Of a DNA stretch of 64,000 bases, positions 35,906 through 42,822 are shown piece by piece. Below the pieces are notes generated by a model, which saw nothing but the letters and a program-made list of their open reading frames with translations, searched no databases and had not been told where the DNA came from. Position 1 is the first letter of the stretch; every line of letters begins with the position of its first letter. The DNA comes from Anaerolineales bacterium (GTDB lineage Bacteria; Chloroflexota; Anaerolineae; 4572-78; J111), in the NCBI GenBank assembly GCA_020634935.1, contig JACKAT010000007.1:99080-163079 (forward strand). The letters run 5' to 3'. The position numbers and the translations under genes were made by a program.

Positions 35906-37204
35906 ATGGCTAAAATTCCCTCGGGGCTGCATAGCCAAATGAATGCCATGTCCAATGACGAGCCGATCCCGGTCATCGTCAGGCGCAAACAGGGCTTTTT
36001 TAGAGCGCAGGCCTTGCCGATGGTGACTGATGTGGAACACTCATTCCAATTATTCCCCGGCGAGGCTGTCAAAGTTACAGCCGCGGAGATCGATGAATTG
36101 AGCCGCCAGGAAGGGGTCGATCAAATCTGGCCCGATTTGCCGGTTCACACCTGGCTGGATACCTCGGCGCCGATTATTGCCGCGCCCAAAGTGTGGGCAT
36201 TGGGGATAAAAGGCGCAGGTGTTAAAGTCGCCATAGTTGACACCGGCATCGACTCGGCTCACCCGGATTTTGCCGGGCGAATTATGGCCACCAAGAGTTT
36301 CGTCAGCAGTTCCGCCCAAGATGACAACGGGCATGGCACGCACGTCGCCAGCATTGTGGCCGGCAGCGGCGCCAAATCGAACGGTAAATATGTCGGCGTT
36401 GCCCCGGAGGCCAGCCTCTATGTGGCCAAAGTGCTGCGGGCCGACGGCGGCGGTTCGATGAGTGGGGTAATGGCCGGTATCGAGTGGGCTGTGCTGGAGC
36501 AGAACGTCCAGGTGATTAACCTGTCGCTGGGCGGCTCCGGTTCGTGCGACGGCACCGATGCCCTATCGGTGATGTGCGATGAAGCAGTGACCCAGATGGG
36601 CGTGGTCATCTGTGTGGCGGCGGGCAATACCGGCCCGGGAGAGCGCACCGTTGGCTCGCCGGGCTGTGCCCACCTGGTGATCACCGTGGGCGCGATGGAC
36701 GACAGCAGCCGCATCGCCAGCTTTTCTTCGCGTGGCCCCACCGCCGATGGCCGGGTCAAGCCGGACATTGTCTTTCCGGGCGTGAATATTGTGGCGGCGC
36801 AAGCGGCCGGAACCCAGATGGGACAGGTCGTAGCGCCAGGCTATGTGGCCGCCAACGGCACCAGTATGGCCACCCCCCACGCGTCCGGCGTCGCCGCGCT
36901 GATGCTGCAAGCCAATCCGAACCTAACCACCGACCAGGTCAAAGCCAAAATGCTGGCCGGCGCTGTTAACTTGGGCGCGCCGGCCAATGATCAGGGCGTC
37001 GGTCGGGGCGACGCCCTTAAGGCGTATGAGCAAGCCACAGCTACACCCATTCCAACGCCAACGCCGCCCACACCAACCCCACCCACACCGACTCCTCTAC
37101 CGCCGACGCCAACACCGCCGACCCCGCCTCCGCCCGATACCAAACCCGCCGAGCCGCAGGGGTGTTTGGCCGCGCTGTTCTCTGCTGCGAGAAAGCGCGG
37201 TTAG
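35906..37204 (+). CDS. Subtilisin-like S8 protease with TPTP linker and short Cys-hydrophobic-basic tail
   Basis: 432 residues. A propeptide-like domain (20-80) precedes the catalytic core with D112 (IVDTGIDSAHPD), H143 (NGHGTHVAS), N241 (AAGNTG) and S320 (NGTSMATPHASG). Residues 380-412 are a Pro/Thr linker, and the end is QGCLAALFSAARKRG. No N-terminal signal peptide is seen, yet a Pro/Thr linker normally belongs to secreted or surface proteins. The tail (Gly-Cys, short hydrophobic run, basic end) is like a miniature C-terminal sorting signal, but too short for a membrane span. Probably one unit with the upstream propeptide-like gene. Confidence 0.92.
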   Translation: MAKIPSGLHSQMNAMSNDEPIPVIVRRKQGFFRAQALPMVTDVEHSFQLFPGEAVKVTAAEIDELSRQEGVDQIWPDLPVHTWLDTSAPIIAAPKVWALGIKGAGVKVAIVDTGIDSAHPDFAGRIMATKSFVSSSAQDDNGHGTHVASIVAGSGAKSNGKYVGVAPEASLYVAKVLRADGGGSMSGVMAGIEWAVLEQNVQVINLSLGGSGSCDGTDALSVMCDEAVTQMGVVICVAAGNTGPGERTVGSPGCAHLVITVGAMDDSSRIASFSSRGPTADGRVKPDIVFPGVNIVAAQAAGTQMGQVVAPGYVAANGTSMATPHASGVAALMLQANPNLTTDQVKAKMLAGAVNLGAPANDQGVGRGDALKAYEQATATPIPTPTPPTPTPPTPTPLPPTPTPPTPPPPDTKPAEPQGCLAALFSAARKRG

Positions 37205-37254
37205 GCGTCGCCATTTAGGATTTTGTTAACGGGCACATACTCGATATGAGTTAT

Positions 37255-37370
37255 GACTTACGCAATTGGGAGCAAAACCTTCCTGGAAGCTGGATTTATC
37301 ATCATTCAAGGAAGCTTGGCCTGTTTGTTAGCCTCCCGTAAAGCTTCCAGGAAGGTGAAGTGCGTAAGTC
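37255..37370. repeat. Sibling palindromic element with a different inner palindrome
   Basis: 116 bp with ends GACTTACGCA / TGCGTAAGTC, inner arms ACCTTCCTGGAAGCT (37277-37291) and AGCTTCCAGGAAGGT (37342-37356), perfect 15-bp inverted copies around a 50-nt loop. Architecture and ends are those of family 1, but the 11-bp palindrome is CTTCC-T-GGAAG in place of GTGAC-A-GTCAC. It sits 8 bp from family 1 copy G. Confidence 0.85.
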
Positions 37371-37378
37371 CTAATGAG

Positions 37379-37488
37379 TTACGCACTTCAAAAGGTGACA
37401 GTCACTTATATGTGATAAATCGACTTATTTGGGCTAACCGGACGTTTTTTCTTGGCAAAAAGTGACTGTCACCTAGTTCGATACCCCT
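37379..37488 (-). repeat. Palindromic element family 1, copy G
   Basis: Reverse orientation: TTACGCACTTCAAAAGG, arms AAGGTGACAGTCACTT and AAGTGACTGTCACC. The far end (TAGTTCGATACCCCTTA) has lost the TTACGC terminus and reaches the stop codon of the ABM gene. Confidence 0.82.
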
Positions 37489-37811
37489 TAATCCATCCCA
37501 CCCCGCTCGATTCGGATCTCATAATGCTGCGAGCGGGCATCGAACCGGGCCAGGACTTCTCTGGCTTTGGCCGGGACGTAGGCTACTTCGTAATCCTCTC
37601 CGGCAAACTCGGCCACCGCCGCCAGCGAGTTAAACCGCATAATCGTGATGAATTCCACCTCATCGCCGGCATCGCGACGGAGCAGTTGGATACCCCTAAA
37701 GCCGGGAATATGCCGGTTCTCAATCCCCACAAAGATTTCCTCTTTCAGCAACGTTTCATACCTATCGGCGTTGTCCGGCGTTGTCCACCCATGCCAGATG
37801 CGATTAATCAT
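37488..37811 (-). CDS. Antibiotic biosynthesis monooxygenase (ABM)-like protein
   Basis: 107 residues: MINRIWHGWTTPDNADRYETLL, then IPGFRGIQLLRRDAGDEVEFITIMRFNSLAAVAEFAG (by landmarks) and AREVLARFDARSQHYEI. This is the usual dimeric barrel of ABM/heme-degrading-like proteins. No catalytic assignment possible. Its stop codon touches palindromic copy G. Confidence 0.82.
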   Translation of the reverse strand: MINRIWHGWTTPDNADRYETLLKEEIFVGIENRHIPGFRGIQLLRRDAGDEVEFITIMRFNSLAAVAEFAGEDYEVAYVPAKAREVLARFDARSQHYEIRIERGGMD

Positions 37812-37844
37812 TGTACGTCTTTCTCCTTTGAGATTGCCTGATTT

Positions 37845-37982
37845 GGAGCGTCAAAGTTTACTTTGACCTTCCGGTTAATGACAAAGCCAGCTTTGTCGCT
37901 CCCCTTTTTGAGAATACCCGGATTGGAGCGTCAAAGTTTACTTTGACCTTCCGGTTAATGACAAAGCCAGCTTTGTCGCTCC
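37845..37982. repeat. Two tandem copies of twin-hairpin family 2 (80-bp period)
   Basis: Copies at 37845-37902 and 37925-37982 are identical over their 58 bp, each with GGAGCG / CGCTCC ends and the hairpins CAAAGTTTACTTTG and ACAAAGCCAGCTTTGT. The spacers CTTTGAGATTGCCTGATTT and TTTTTGAGAATACCCGGATT are related, so the duplicated unit is about 80 bp. Confidence 0.88.
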
Positions 37983-38067
37983 GCTATATTTCCGAATTAT
38001 CAACGATCGGTTACTATTATCCCCCGAAACAGGGCCGCTATCGCAATCTTATGCTTCGGGAGGACGT

Positions 38068-38853
38068 ATGGAACAGCATCATCAAGAATCGATTGATAAA
38101 TTTCTGGCGAGATATACAAAAGACCCCACTATTTTAGCCATCCTGTTAGGCGGGTCAATCGCGCATGGGTTTGCCAGCGCTGATGCGGACATCGATGTTT
38201 GTCTTATTGTGGATGCCGCCGAATTTCAACGGCGAAAGGCGGCTAACACCTTGGCCTTTAGTTTATGGGATATCTGTACCTATGACCACGGCTATATTGA
38301 TTGTAAAGTGGCGGACCTGGACTTATTAACCCGGCTAGCCCAACACGGCAGCGACCCGGCCCGCTACGCCTTTCAGGATTGTCAGGTGCTTTTTTCCCGG
38401 CTCGATCGGCTACAGGCATTATTGGCCCAGATAGTGGTTTATCCCAAAGATAAAATCGATGAACGCAGAAAGCGATTTGCGTCTCAACTGCTGGCCTGGA
38501 AATGGTATTATAGTGAAGCCCTTAAGAAACAAAACACCTATTTGGTTTTTCTGTCGTTACAGAAGCTGGTCCTATTCTCCAGCCGGATCATTCTTAATGA
38601 GAACGAACTATTGTATCCGTATCACAAATGGCTGTTGAAAGTGGTGGAGAGAGCCGCTAAAAAACCGGCTGGATTTCTTGAAAAGATTAATGACCTATTG
38701 GAAAACCATACCCTTGAGCGCGTCAACCGCTTTTGCCTGGATGTTTTGGCCTTCATCACCTTCACCGAACAAACCGTCGATTGGCCCAATTACTTCTTAA
38801 AAGACAGCGAGCAAAATTGGCTGGCGCATGAACCCCCCGTTGATGATTTGTAA
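38068..38853 (+). CDS. Nucleotidyltransferase-domain protein
   Basis: 261 residues. The NTP_transf_2 motif is LLGGSIAHGFASADADIDVCLI, with GGS (28-30) and metal-binding D41 and D43. The rest is helical and resembles the C-terminal bundle of kanamycin-type or DUF4037-like nucleotidyltransferases. RBS GGGAGG six bases before ATG. The substrate (antibiotic, tRNA or protein) is not predictable. Confidence 0.85.
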   Translation: MEQHHQESIDKFLARYTKDPTILAILLGGSIAHGFASADADIDVCLIVDAAEFQRRKAANTLAFSLWDICTYDHGYIDCKVADLDLLTRLAQHGSDPARYAFQDCQVLFSRLDRLQALLAQIVVYPKDKIDERRKRFASQLLAWKWYYSEALKKQNTYLVFLSLQKLVLFSSRIILNENELLYPYHKWLLKVVERAAKKPAGFLEKINDLLENHTLERVNRFCLDVLAFITFTEQTVDWPNYFLKDSEQNWLAHEPPVDDL

Positions 38854-38954
38854 CTGAGTGACGTTGAATGTTTACGGTTGGTATCAAGGCTTACGCCTGA
38901 TTCGCGTCGAAGAAATAGCCGATGAATCTTCAATCATTCGCTCACTCTCGCTTT

Positions 38955-39077
38955 CACTATGTTGGCACTTTTTTAAAGACCCGGTTTTTGAGGCCTAATT
39001 GATAATCGTTCGAGGCAAAAAGAGCCCTTTTTAACGCTAAAAAACCGGATTTCTGGCCATAATACTTTAAAGTGCAA
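38955..39077 (+). repeat. Palindromic repeat family 4, left copy (123 bp)
   Basis: Starts CACTATGTTGGCACTTTTTT and ends CTTTAAAGTGCAA. It carries an internal palindrome (ACCCGGTTTTTGAGGC ... GCTAAAAAACCGG). The reverse complement of 40482-40604 matches it at 108 of 123 positions by my hand alignment. The two copies face each other around the LLM oxidoreductase gene. Nothing else is visible in 38854-39325 apart from the RBS TAAGGAG. Confidence 0.85.
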
Positions 39078-39325
39078 AGGTAGTCATAGCCATAAGAAGA
39101 AAACAACTCACGTGGTAACATACGACTGGACACATTCGTATTTTACTTTAAAATAACAACCAAATAGGCCATAAATCGCACAGTAACATGTCGTAGGGTC
39201 GCACATATAAATTCGGGTGACGGGCAACCCTGTTACCTGGCCACCTTGTGGCCTGCAACCTTGTGACCGTTAGCAAAACGTAAAATCAACCCCTTGCAAG
39301 AAGAAAACGATTAAGGAGATTAATC

Positions 39326-40210
39326 ATGCATGTTGGCTTACAAATTCCATCTTTTAAGTACCCCGGCGGCGCGGCGGCCATCCGCCCCAAACTGAAAGAA
39401 ATCGTCACCACCGCCGAAGAGGCTGGTTTTTACAGCCTCTGGGTTATGGATCATTACTATCAAATCAAGGGCTTGTTCGGCGAAGCCTATACCGACCCGA
39501 TGCTGGAAAGCTATACCACGCTCGGCTATTTTGCCGGATTAACGGAAAAAGCTTATCTCGGTGTGCTGATAACCGGCGTGATTTATCGCCATCCCGCCGT
39601 TCTACTGAAGATGGTCAACACCCTCGACATTGTCTCCGGGGGTCGAGCTTATCTCGGCATTGGTGCGGCCTGGTATGAAGACGAAGCCAAAGGTTATGGT
39701 ATCCCCTACCCCTCAACCTCAGAGCGCTTCGAGCAACTGGAGGACACGCTGCAACTGGCCAAGGCGCTCTGGGCCGGTGATGAGGCCGCCTTTGAAGGTA
39801 AGCATTTTGCTGCGCCGGCCATCACCAACAACCCCCACCCGCTCTCAAACCCGCATCCCCGTATCATGATCGGCGGTACCGGCCCGAAAAAGACCCTGCG
39901 CATGGTGGCTGAATATGCCGATGCCTGCAATATCGGGGCCTGGGTCGGACCGGAAAACATGCAAAAATCGCTCGACATCCTCAAAGACCATTGTGAAACT
40001 CTGGGCCGCGATTACGACACCATCGAGAAAACCTGCCTCGATACCGCGCATCTGTCCGGGAAAGATACGGTCGATAGCCTCATCAGTCGCCTCAAGGATC
40101 TCTCGGCGATGGGCTTCACTCACGCCATATTCAATATGCCCGATGTTTACGAGATTACACCGCTCGAAACCTTTGCCAAAGAGATCATCCCGGCCATAGC
40201 TGAACTCTAA
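39326..40210 (+). CDS. LLM-class F420-dependent oxidoreductase
   Basis: 294 residues, TIM-barrel luciferase-like fold: HVGLQIPSFKYPGG, WVMDHYYQI, YLGVLITGVIYRHPAVLLKMVNTLDIVSGGRAYLGIGAAWYEDEAKGYGIPYPSTSERFEQLEDTL (by landmarks GVIYRHPAVLLKM, GIGAAWYEDEAKGYG and RFEQLE). These signatures fit the F420-dependent group of the family. The substrate is unknown. RBS TAAGGAG. The gene and one family 1 element sit between inverted 123-bp repeats. Confidence 0.92.
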   Translation: MHVGLQIPSFKYPGGAAAIRPKLKEIVTTAEEAGFYSLWVMDHYYQIKGLFGEAYTDPMLESYTTLGYFAGLTEKAYLGVLITGVIYRHPAVLLKMVNTLDIVSGGRAYLGIGAAWYEDEAKGYGIPYPSTSERFEQLEDTLQLAKALWAGDEAAFEGKHFAAPAITNNPHPLSNPHPRIMIGGTGPKKTLRMVAEYADACNIGAWVGPENMQKSLDILKDHCETLGRDYDTIEKTCLDTAHLSGKDTVDSLISRLKDLSAMGFTHAIFNMPDVYEITPLETFAKEIIPAIAEL

Positions 40211-40259
40211 ACAGACTTTACACTGCCATCGCTATCATAAAGAATGGGCATAAAATAAC

Positions 40260-40379
40260 TTCCACCGTTGGGTGTATCCAACCCGGTGACAGTCACTTAG
40301 ACGCGATAAATCGACTTGTTGGGGCTTAAACGGACGTTCATTTTCGGCAAAAGTGACTGTCACCTTTTGAACTGCGTAA
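40260..40379 (+). repeat. Palindromic element family 1, copy H (loop inverted)
   Basis: Left arm GTTGGGTGTATCCAACCCGG and right arm TTTTGAACTGCGTAA are in the order of copy A, but the loop (AGACGCGATAAATCGACTT ... GTTCATTTTCGGCAAA) is the reverse complement of copy A's loop. The inner arms are intact. Confidence 0.88.
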
Positions 40380-40481
40380 CGCCTATATGAATCATAGGTC
40401 AAGCCGAGATTGATCCAGCTGCCAGGGTCCTCAATAAACCCGGGCCGAAGGATTGGTCTCGGCTTTTAGCGATCACTACCG

Positions 40482-40604
40482 TTGCACTTTAAAGTATCAT
40501 AGCCAGAAACCCGGTTTTTTAGCGTTAAAAGAGGCGCTTTTTGCCCCAAAAGGCTATCAATTAAGCCTCAAAAACCGGGTTTCTAAAAAAGTGCCAGCAT
40601 AGTG
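40482..40604 (-). repeat. Palindromic repeat family 4, right copy (123 bp)
   Basis: Inverted partner of 38955-39077, starting TTGCACTTTAAAGT and ending GCATAGTG. The intervening segment is 1404 bp. Confidence 0.85.
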
Positions 40605-40715
40605 TAGCGATTAAGCTGGCTTTTCTTCAAGAGAAATTCTGTTTTGCTAAGGGGAAAAGATGGGCTATAAAAAAACATCTCGGCGGAATTGAAAAGGATT
40701 AGTATATTGAGCTTA

Positions 40716-40857
40716 GAGACTGTTTTAAAAATCTTCTAGGGTCCACAGATAGCCCCAGATTATCACTGATAATATCAAAATTGAGATAAAAATCTGTGAT
40801 TATCAGGGTAAATCTGTGGGCCAATCTGTAACCTTCCCCTTTTAAAACAGGTTCTTA
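40716..40857. repeat. Nested palindrome of about 140 bp
   Basis: ACTGTTTTAAAA near the left end pairs with TTTTAAAACAG near the right end; inside, GTCCACAGAT pairs with ATCTGTGGGC and GATTATCACTGATAAT with GTGATTATCAG. No coding frame. It lies just before the attC-like site at 40862. Confidence 0.65.
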
Positions 40858-40861
40858 GACA

Positions 40862-40923
40862 TTTTAACGCTCCGGTTCAGCGGCAGGGGCGTAGTGAGCC
40901 GTCCGTGCAACCGGTTGTTATAC
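40862..40923 (-). other. attC-like recombination site downstream of a VOC gene
   Basis: On the reverse strand: GTATAAC at one end and GTTAAAA at the other (partly complementary cores), with an imperfect stem between them (CCGGTT/AACCGG plus CGGC/GCCG) that has unpaired bases and a 13-nt loop. These are features of integron attC sites. The similarity is structural, and the cores deviate from RYYYAAC/GTTRRRY at one or two positions. Confidence 0.4.
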
Positions 40924-40997
40924 GCCAATGAATGTATCCTAACCGGCCTTTTGCTGGCCGCAGGACAGGTGCTCTTCTGCGCCTATACGGCAACGCT

Positions 40998-41435
40998 TTA
41001 CCCGAGCTCTTGGGCGAGCCCGATGAGCAGTCCTTCGGGGCCGCGAATGTAGCAGAGCCGATACGAGTCCTCATATTGAACCACTTCGCCGACAAGCTGC
41101 GCGCCGTGCTTGCCGAGCCGGATGACCATCTCGTCAACGTCGTCCACGGCGAACATGACGCGTAGGTAGCCCAGAGCGTTCACCGGAGCGTTCCGGTGAT
41201 CGGCAACGACAGGCGGGCTGAGAAATCGCGAGAGCTCAAGTCGGTTGTGACCGTCGGGCGTGACCATCATAGCGATCTCAACGCGCTGGGAGCCCAGTCC
41301 GGTGACGCGCCCGGCCCATTCTCCTTCAATCATGGCTCGCCCTTCGAGCTTCAGGCCAAGCTCGGTGAAAAAAGAGATGGCGGTATCGAGAGATTCGACC
41401 ACGATGCCGACATTGTCCATCCGCTTAAGAGTCAT
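40998..41435 (-). CDS. VOC-family protein, possible integron gene cassette
   Basis: 145 residues from the ATG at 41435 (AGAGGAAAT upstream): MDNVGIVVESLDTAISFFTELGLKLEG, RVEIAMMVTPDGHNRLELSRF, RVMFAVDDVDEMVIRL and CYIRGPEGLLIGLAQE are standard VOC strands with metal-ligand positions. Substrate unknown. It is more GC-rich than its surroundings and is bracketed by two attC-like sites about 620 bp apart, in the orientation expected for a cassette. VOC genes are common integron cargo. Confidence 0.87.
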   Translation of the reverse strand: MTLKRMDNVGIVVESLDTAISFFTELGLKLEGRAMIEGEWAGRVTGLGSQRVEIAMMVTPDGHNRLELSRFLSPPVVADHRNAPVNALGYLRVMFAVDDVDEMVIRLGKHGAQLVGEVVQYEDSYRLCYIRGPEGLLIGLAQELG

Positions 41436-41489
41436 ATCATTTCCTCTCATTCTTGACCGGAAACGTCCGGCATTTGCCGTTCACAGGGC

Positions 41490-41549
41490 AGCTAACGTCG
41501 CCAATCAGCCGTGCGAAATTTTGCATCGGTTGCATGGGCTTTGTTGGGC
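41490..41549 (-). other. attC-like recombination site upstream of the VOC gene
   Basis: On the reverse strand the site starts GCCCAAC (a perfect RYYYAAC core) and ends GTTAGCT. Between them GCCCATGCAACCGATGC and GCACGGCTGATTGGC pair at 13 positions with two bulged positions, an imperfect stem as in attC. About 60 bp in total. Confidence 0.42.
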
Positions 41550-41576
41550 CTGGCTTCCTATGCAATTTAATAGAAC

Positions 41577-41697
41577 TTACGCCGTTGGGGGTATCGAACC
41601 CGGTGACAGTCACTTAGACGCGATAAATAGCGTTGGTTGGGCTTAAGCGGGCGTTCGTTTTCGGCCCAAAGTGACTGTCACCTTTTGAACTGCGTAA
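41577..41697 (+). repeat. Palindromic element family 1, copy I (loop inverted)
   Basis: TTACGCCGTTGGGGGTATCG on the left and CTTTTGAACTGCGTAA on the right, as in copy A, but the loop AGACGCGATAAATAGCG ... GTTCGTTTTCGGCCCA runs in the opposite direction. Nearly identical loop to copy J, 740 bp away, whose outer arms are reversed. Confidence 0.88.
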
Positions 41698-41727
41698 CGC
41701 CTATTTAAAACAAAAATATCGCAATTT

Positions 41728-41970
41728 CTATTGCGATACGCGCAGTATTATTTTCCCTTGAACCTTCTTATTGTCAAGTTGGCGATGTGCTTCTGCGGCT
41801 TTGCTGAAAGGAACAACCTCAACCGGTCCTTCAGTGATCTGGCCTTTGGCAATCATATCCAGAACATTCTTGCCAGATGCTACAACCCGCTCAGGATTCT
41901 GAGCACACATCGCCCCGACGTTAAGCACTTTCGTCGGTCGGCTGGACAAGCCCATGCGGAGCCAAAACAA
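41728..41970 (-). pseudogene. C-terminal fragment of a zinc-type alcohol/quinone dehydrogenase (MDR)
   Basis: The last 55-80 residues of a medium-chain dehydrogenase remain: NPERVVASGKNVLDMIAKGQI, then EVVPFSKAAEAHRQLDNKKVQGKIILRV, the usual MDR C-terminus. The first 250 or more residues of a normal enzyme are absent; the sequence upstream turns into the 20-bp minisatellite. It is enclosed by palindromic copies I and J. Confidence 0.78.
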
Positions 41971-42070
41971 CAGGTGAAATCTATTGATAAAAGACGCGTA
42001 GCAAGATGTTTGGCTTCATTTTACCCCGGTGCGCTGCCAAGTACGTCCATAGAACGCAAATTTGTTCCTG

Positions 42071-42410
42071 AAAATTGAAATATGTCGCGTAAAGTTGGAA
42101 GACTTCGCGTAAAATTGGAAGACTTCGAGTAAAGTTGGAAGACTTCGCGTAAAATTGGAAGACTTTGAGTAAAGTTGGAAGACTTCGAGTAAAGTTGGAA
42201 GACTTCGCGTAAAATTGGAAGACTTTGAGTAAAGTTGGAAGACTTCGAATAAAATTGAAATATGTCGCGTAAAATTGGAAGACTTCGAATAAAGTTGGAA
42301 GACTTTGAGTAAAATTGGAAGATTTAAAATAAAATTGAAATATGTCGCGTAAAATTGGAAGACTTTGAGTAAAGTTGGAAGACTTCGAGTAAAATTGGAA
42401 GACTTAAAAT
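42071..42410. repeat. Minisatellite: 17 tandem copies of a 20-bp unit
   Basis: Unit consensus AAARTTGGAAGACTTCGMGT. Seventeen contiguous units without spacers; differences cluster at a few positions, and a variant with TTGAAATATGTCG recurs at 42071, 42251 and 42331. A frame is open on the reverse strand with a 20-residue Ser/Asn/Phe-rich period, but it has no start signals. Because units abut, it is not a CRISPR array. Confidence 0.92.
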
Positions 42411-42437
42411 TTTTCCGGGTTCTATAAAAATTAGGAG

Positions 42438-42558
42438 TTACGCAGTTCAAAAGGTGACAGTCACTTAGACGCGATAAATAGCGTTGTTTGAGCTTAAGCG
42501 GACGTTCATTTTCGGCCAAAAGTGACTGTCACCGGGTTCGATACACCCAACGGCGTAA
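42438..42558 (-). repeat. Palindromic element family 1, copy J
   Basis: TTACGCAGTTCAAAAGG on the left, GGGTTCGATACACCCAACGGCGTAA region on the right: outer arms and loop are both reversed relative to copy A. 121 bp. Confidence 0.88.
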
Positions 42559-42729
42559 GTCCTAAAAATATCTCTGCTGATGGTTTTGCCAGGCGGTATA
42601 CCGCATCGTTATTTATTCCCAGGCCAAAATGATCCACACAGGACACGAAGGGACACAAAGAAAAAGGTAAACTCGAAGTTGTAATTAATAAATGGCAATC
42701 TCCAATTACCATGTCCCAATTACCAATTA

Positions 42730-42770
42730 CCAACCAACCAACCAACCAACCAATCAATCATCCATCCATC
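42730..42770. repeat. CCAA/CCAT tetranucleotide tract before the LuxR gene
   Basis: About five CCAA units followed by CAAT and CCAT units, 53 bp before the GTG start of the large LuxR regulator, in the region where its promoter must lie. Similar but shorter CCAACCAA runs occur at 35853-35892 and GGTTGGTT at 19200-19235. Confidence 0.7.
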
Positions 42771-42822
42771 CCCGTTTGGCTATGCCTCCCGCCTCGACTA
42801 CAATGAACAGCGGAGGTCTAAC

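Noticed and set aside
42071..42410. CRISPR array
   Set aside because: Units are 20 bp and contiguous with no spacers, and no cas gene is present in the window.
42016..42519. Reverse-strand frame of 167 codons with a regular 20-residue repeat
   Set aside because: It is only the translation of the 20-bp minisatellite (three units give 60 nt); no start signals, and it runs through a palindromic element.
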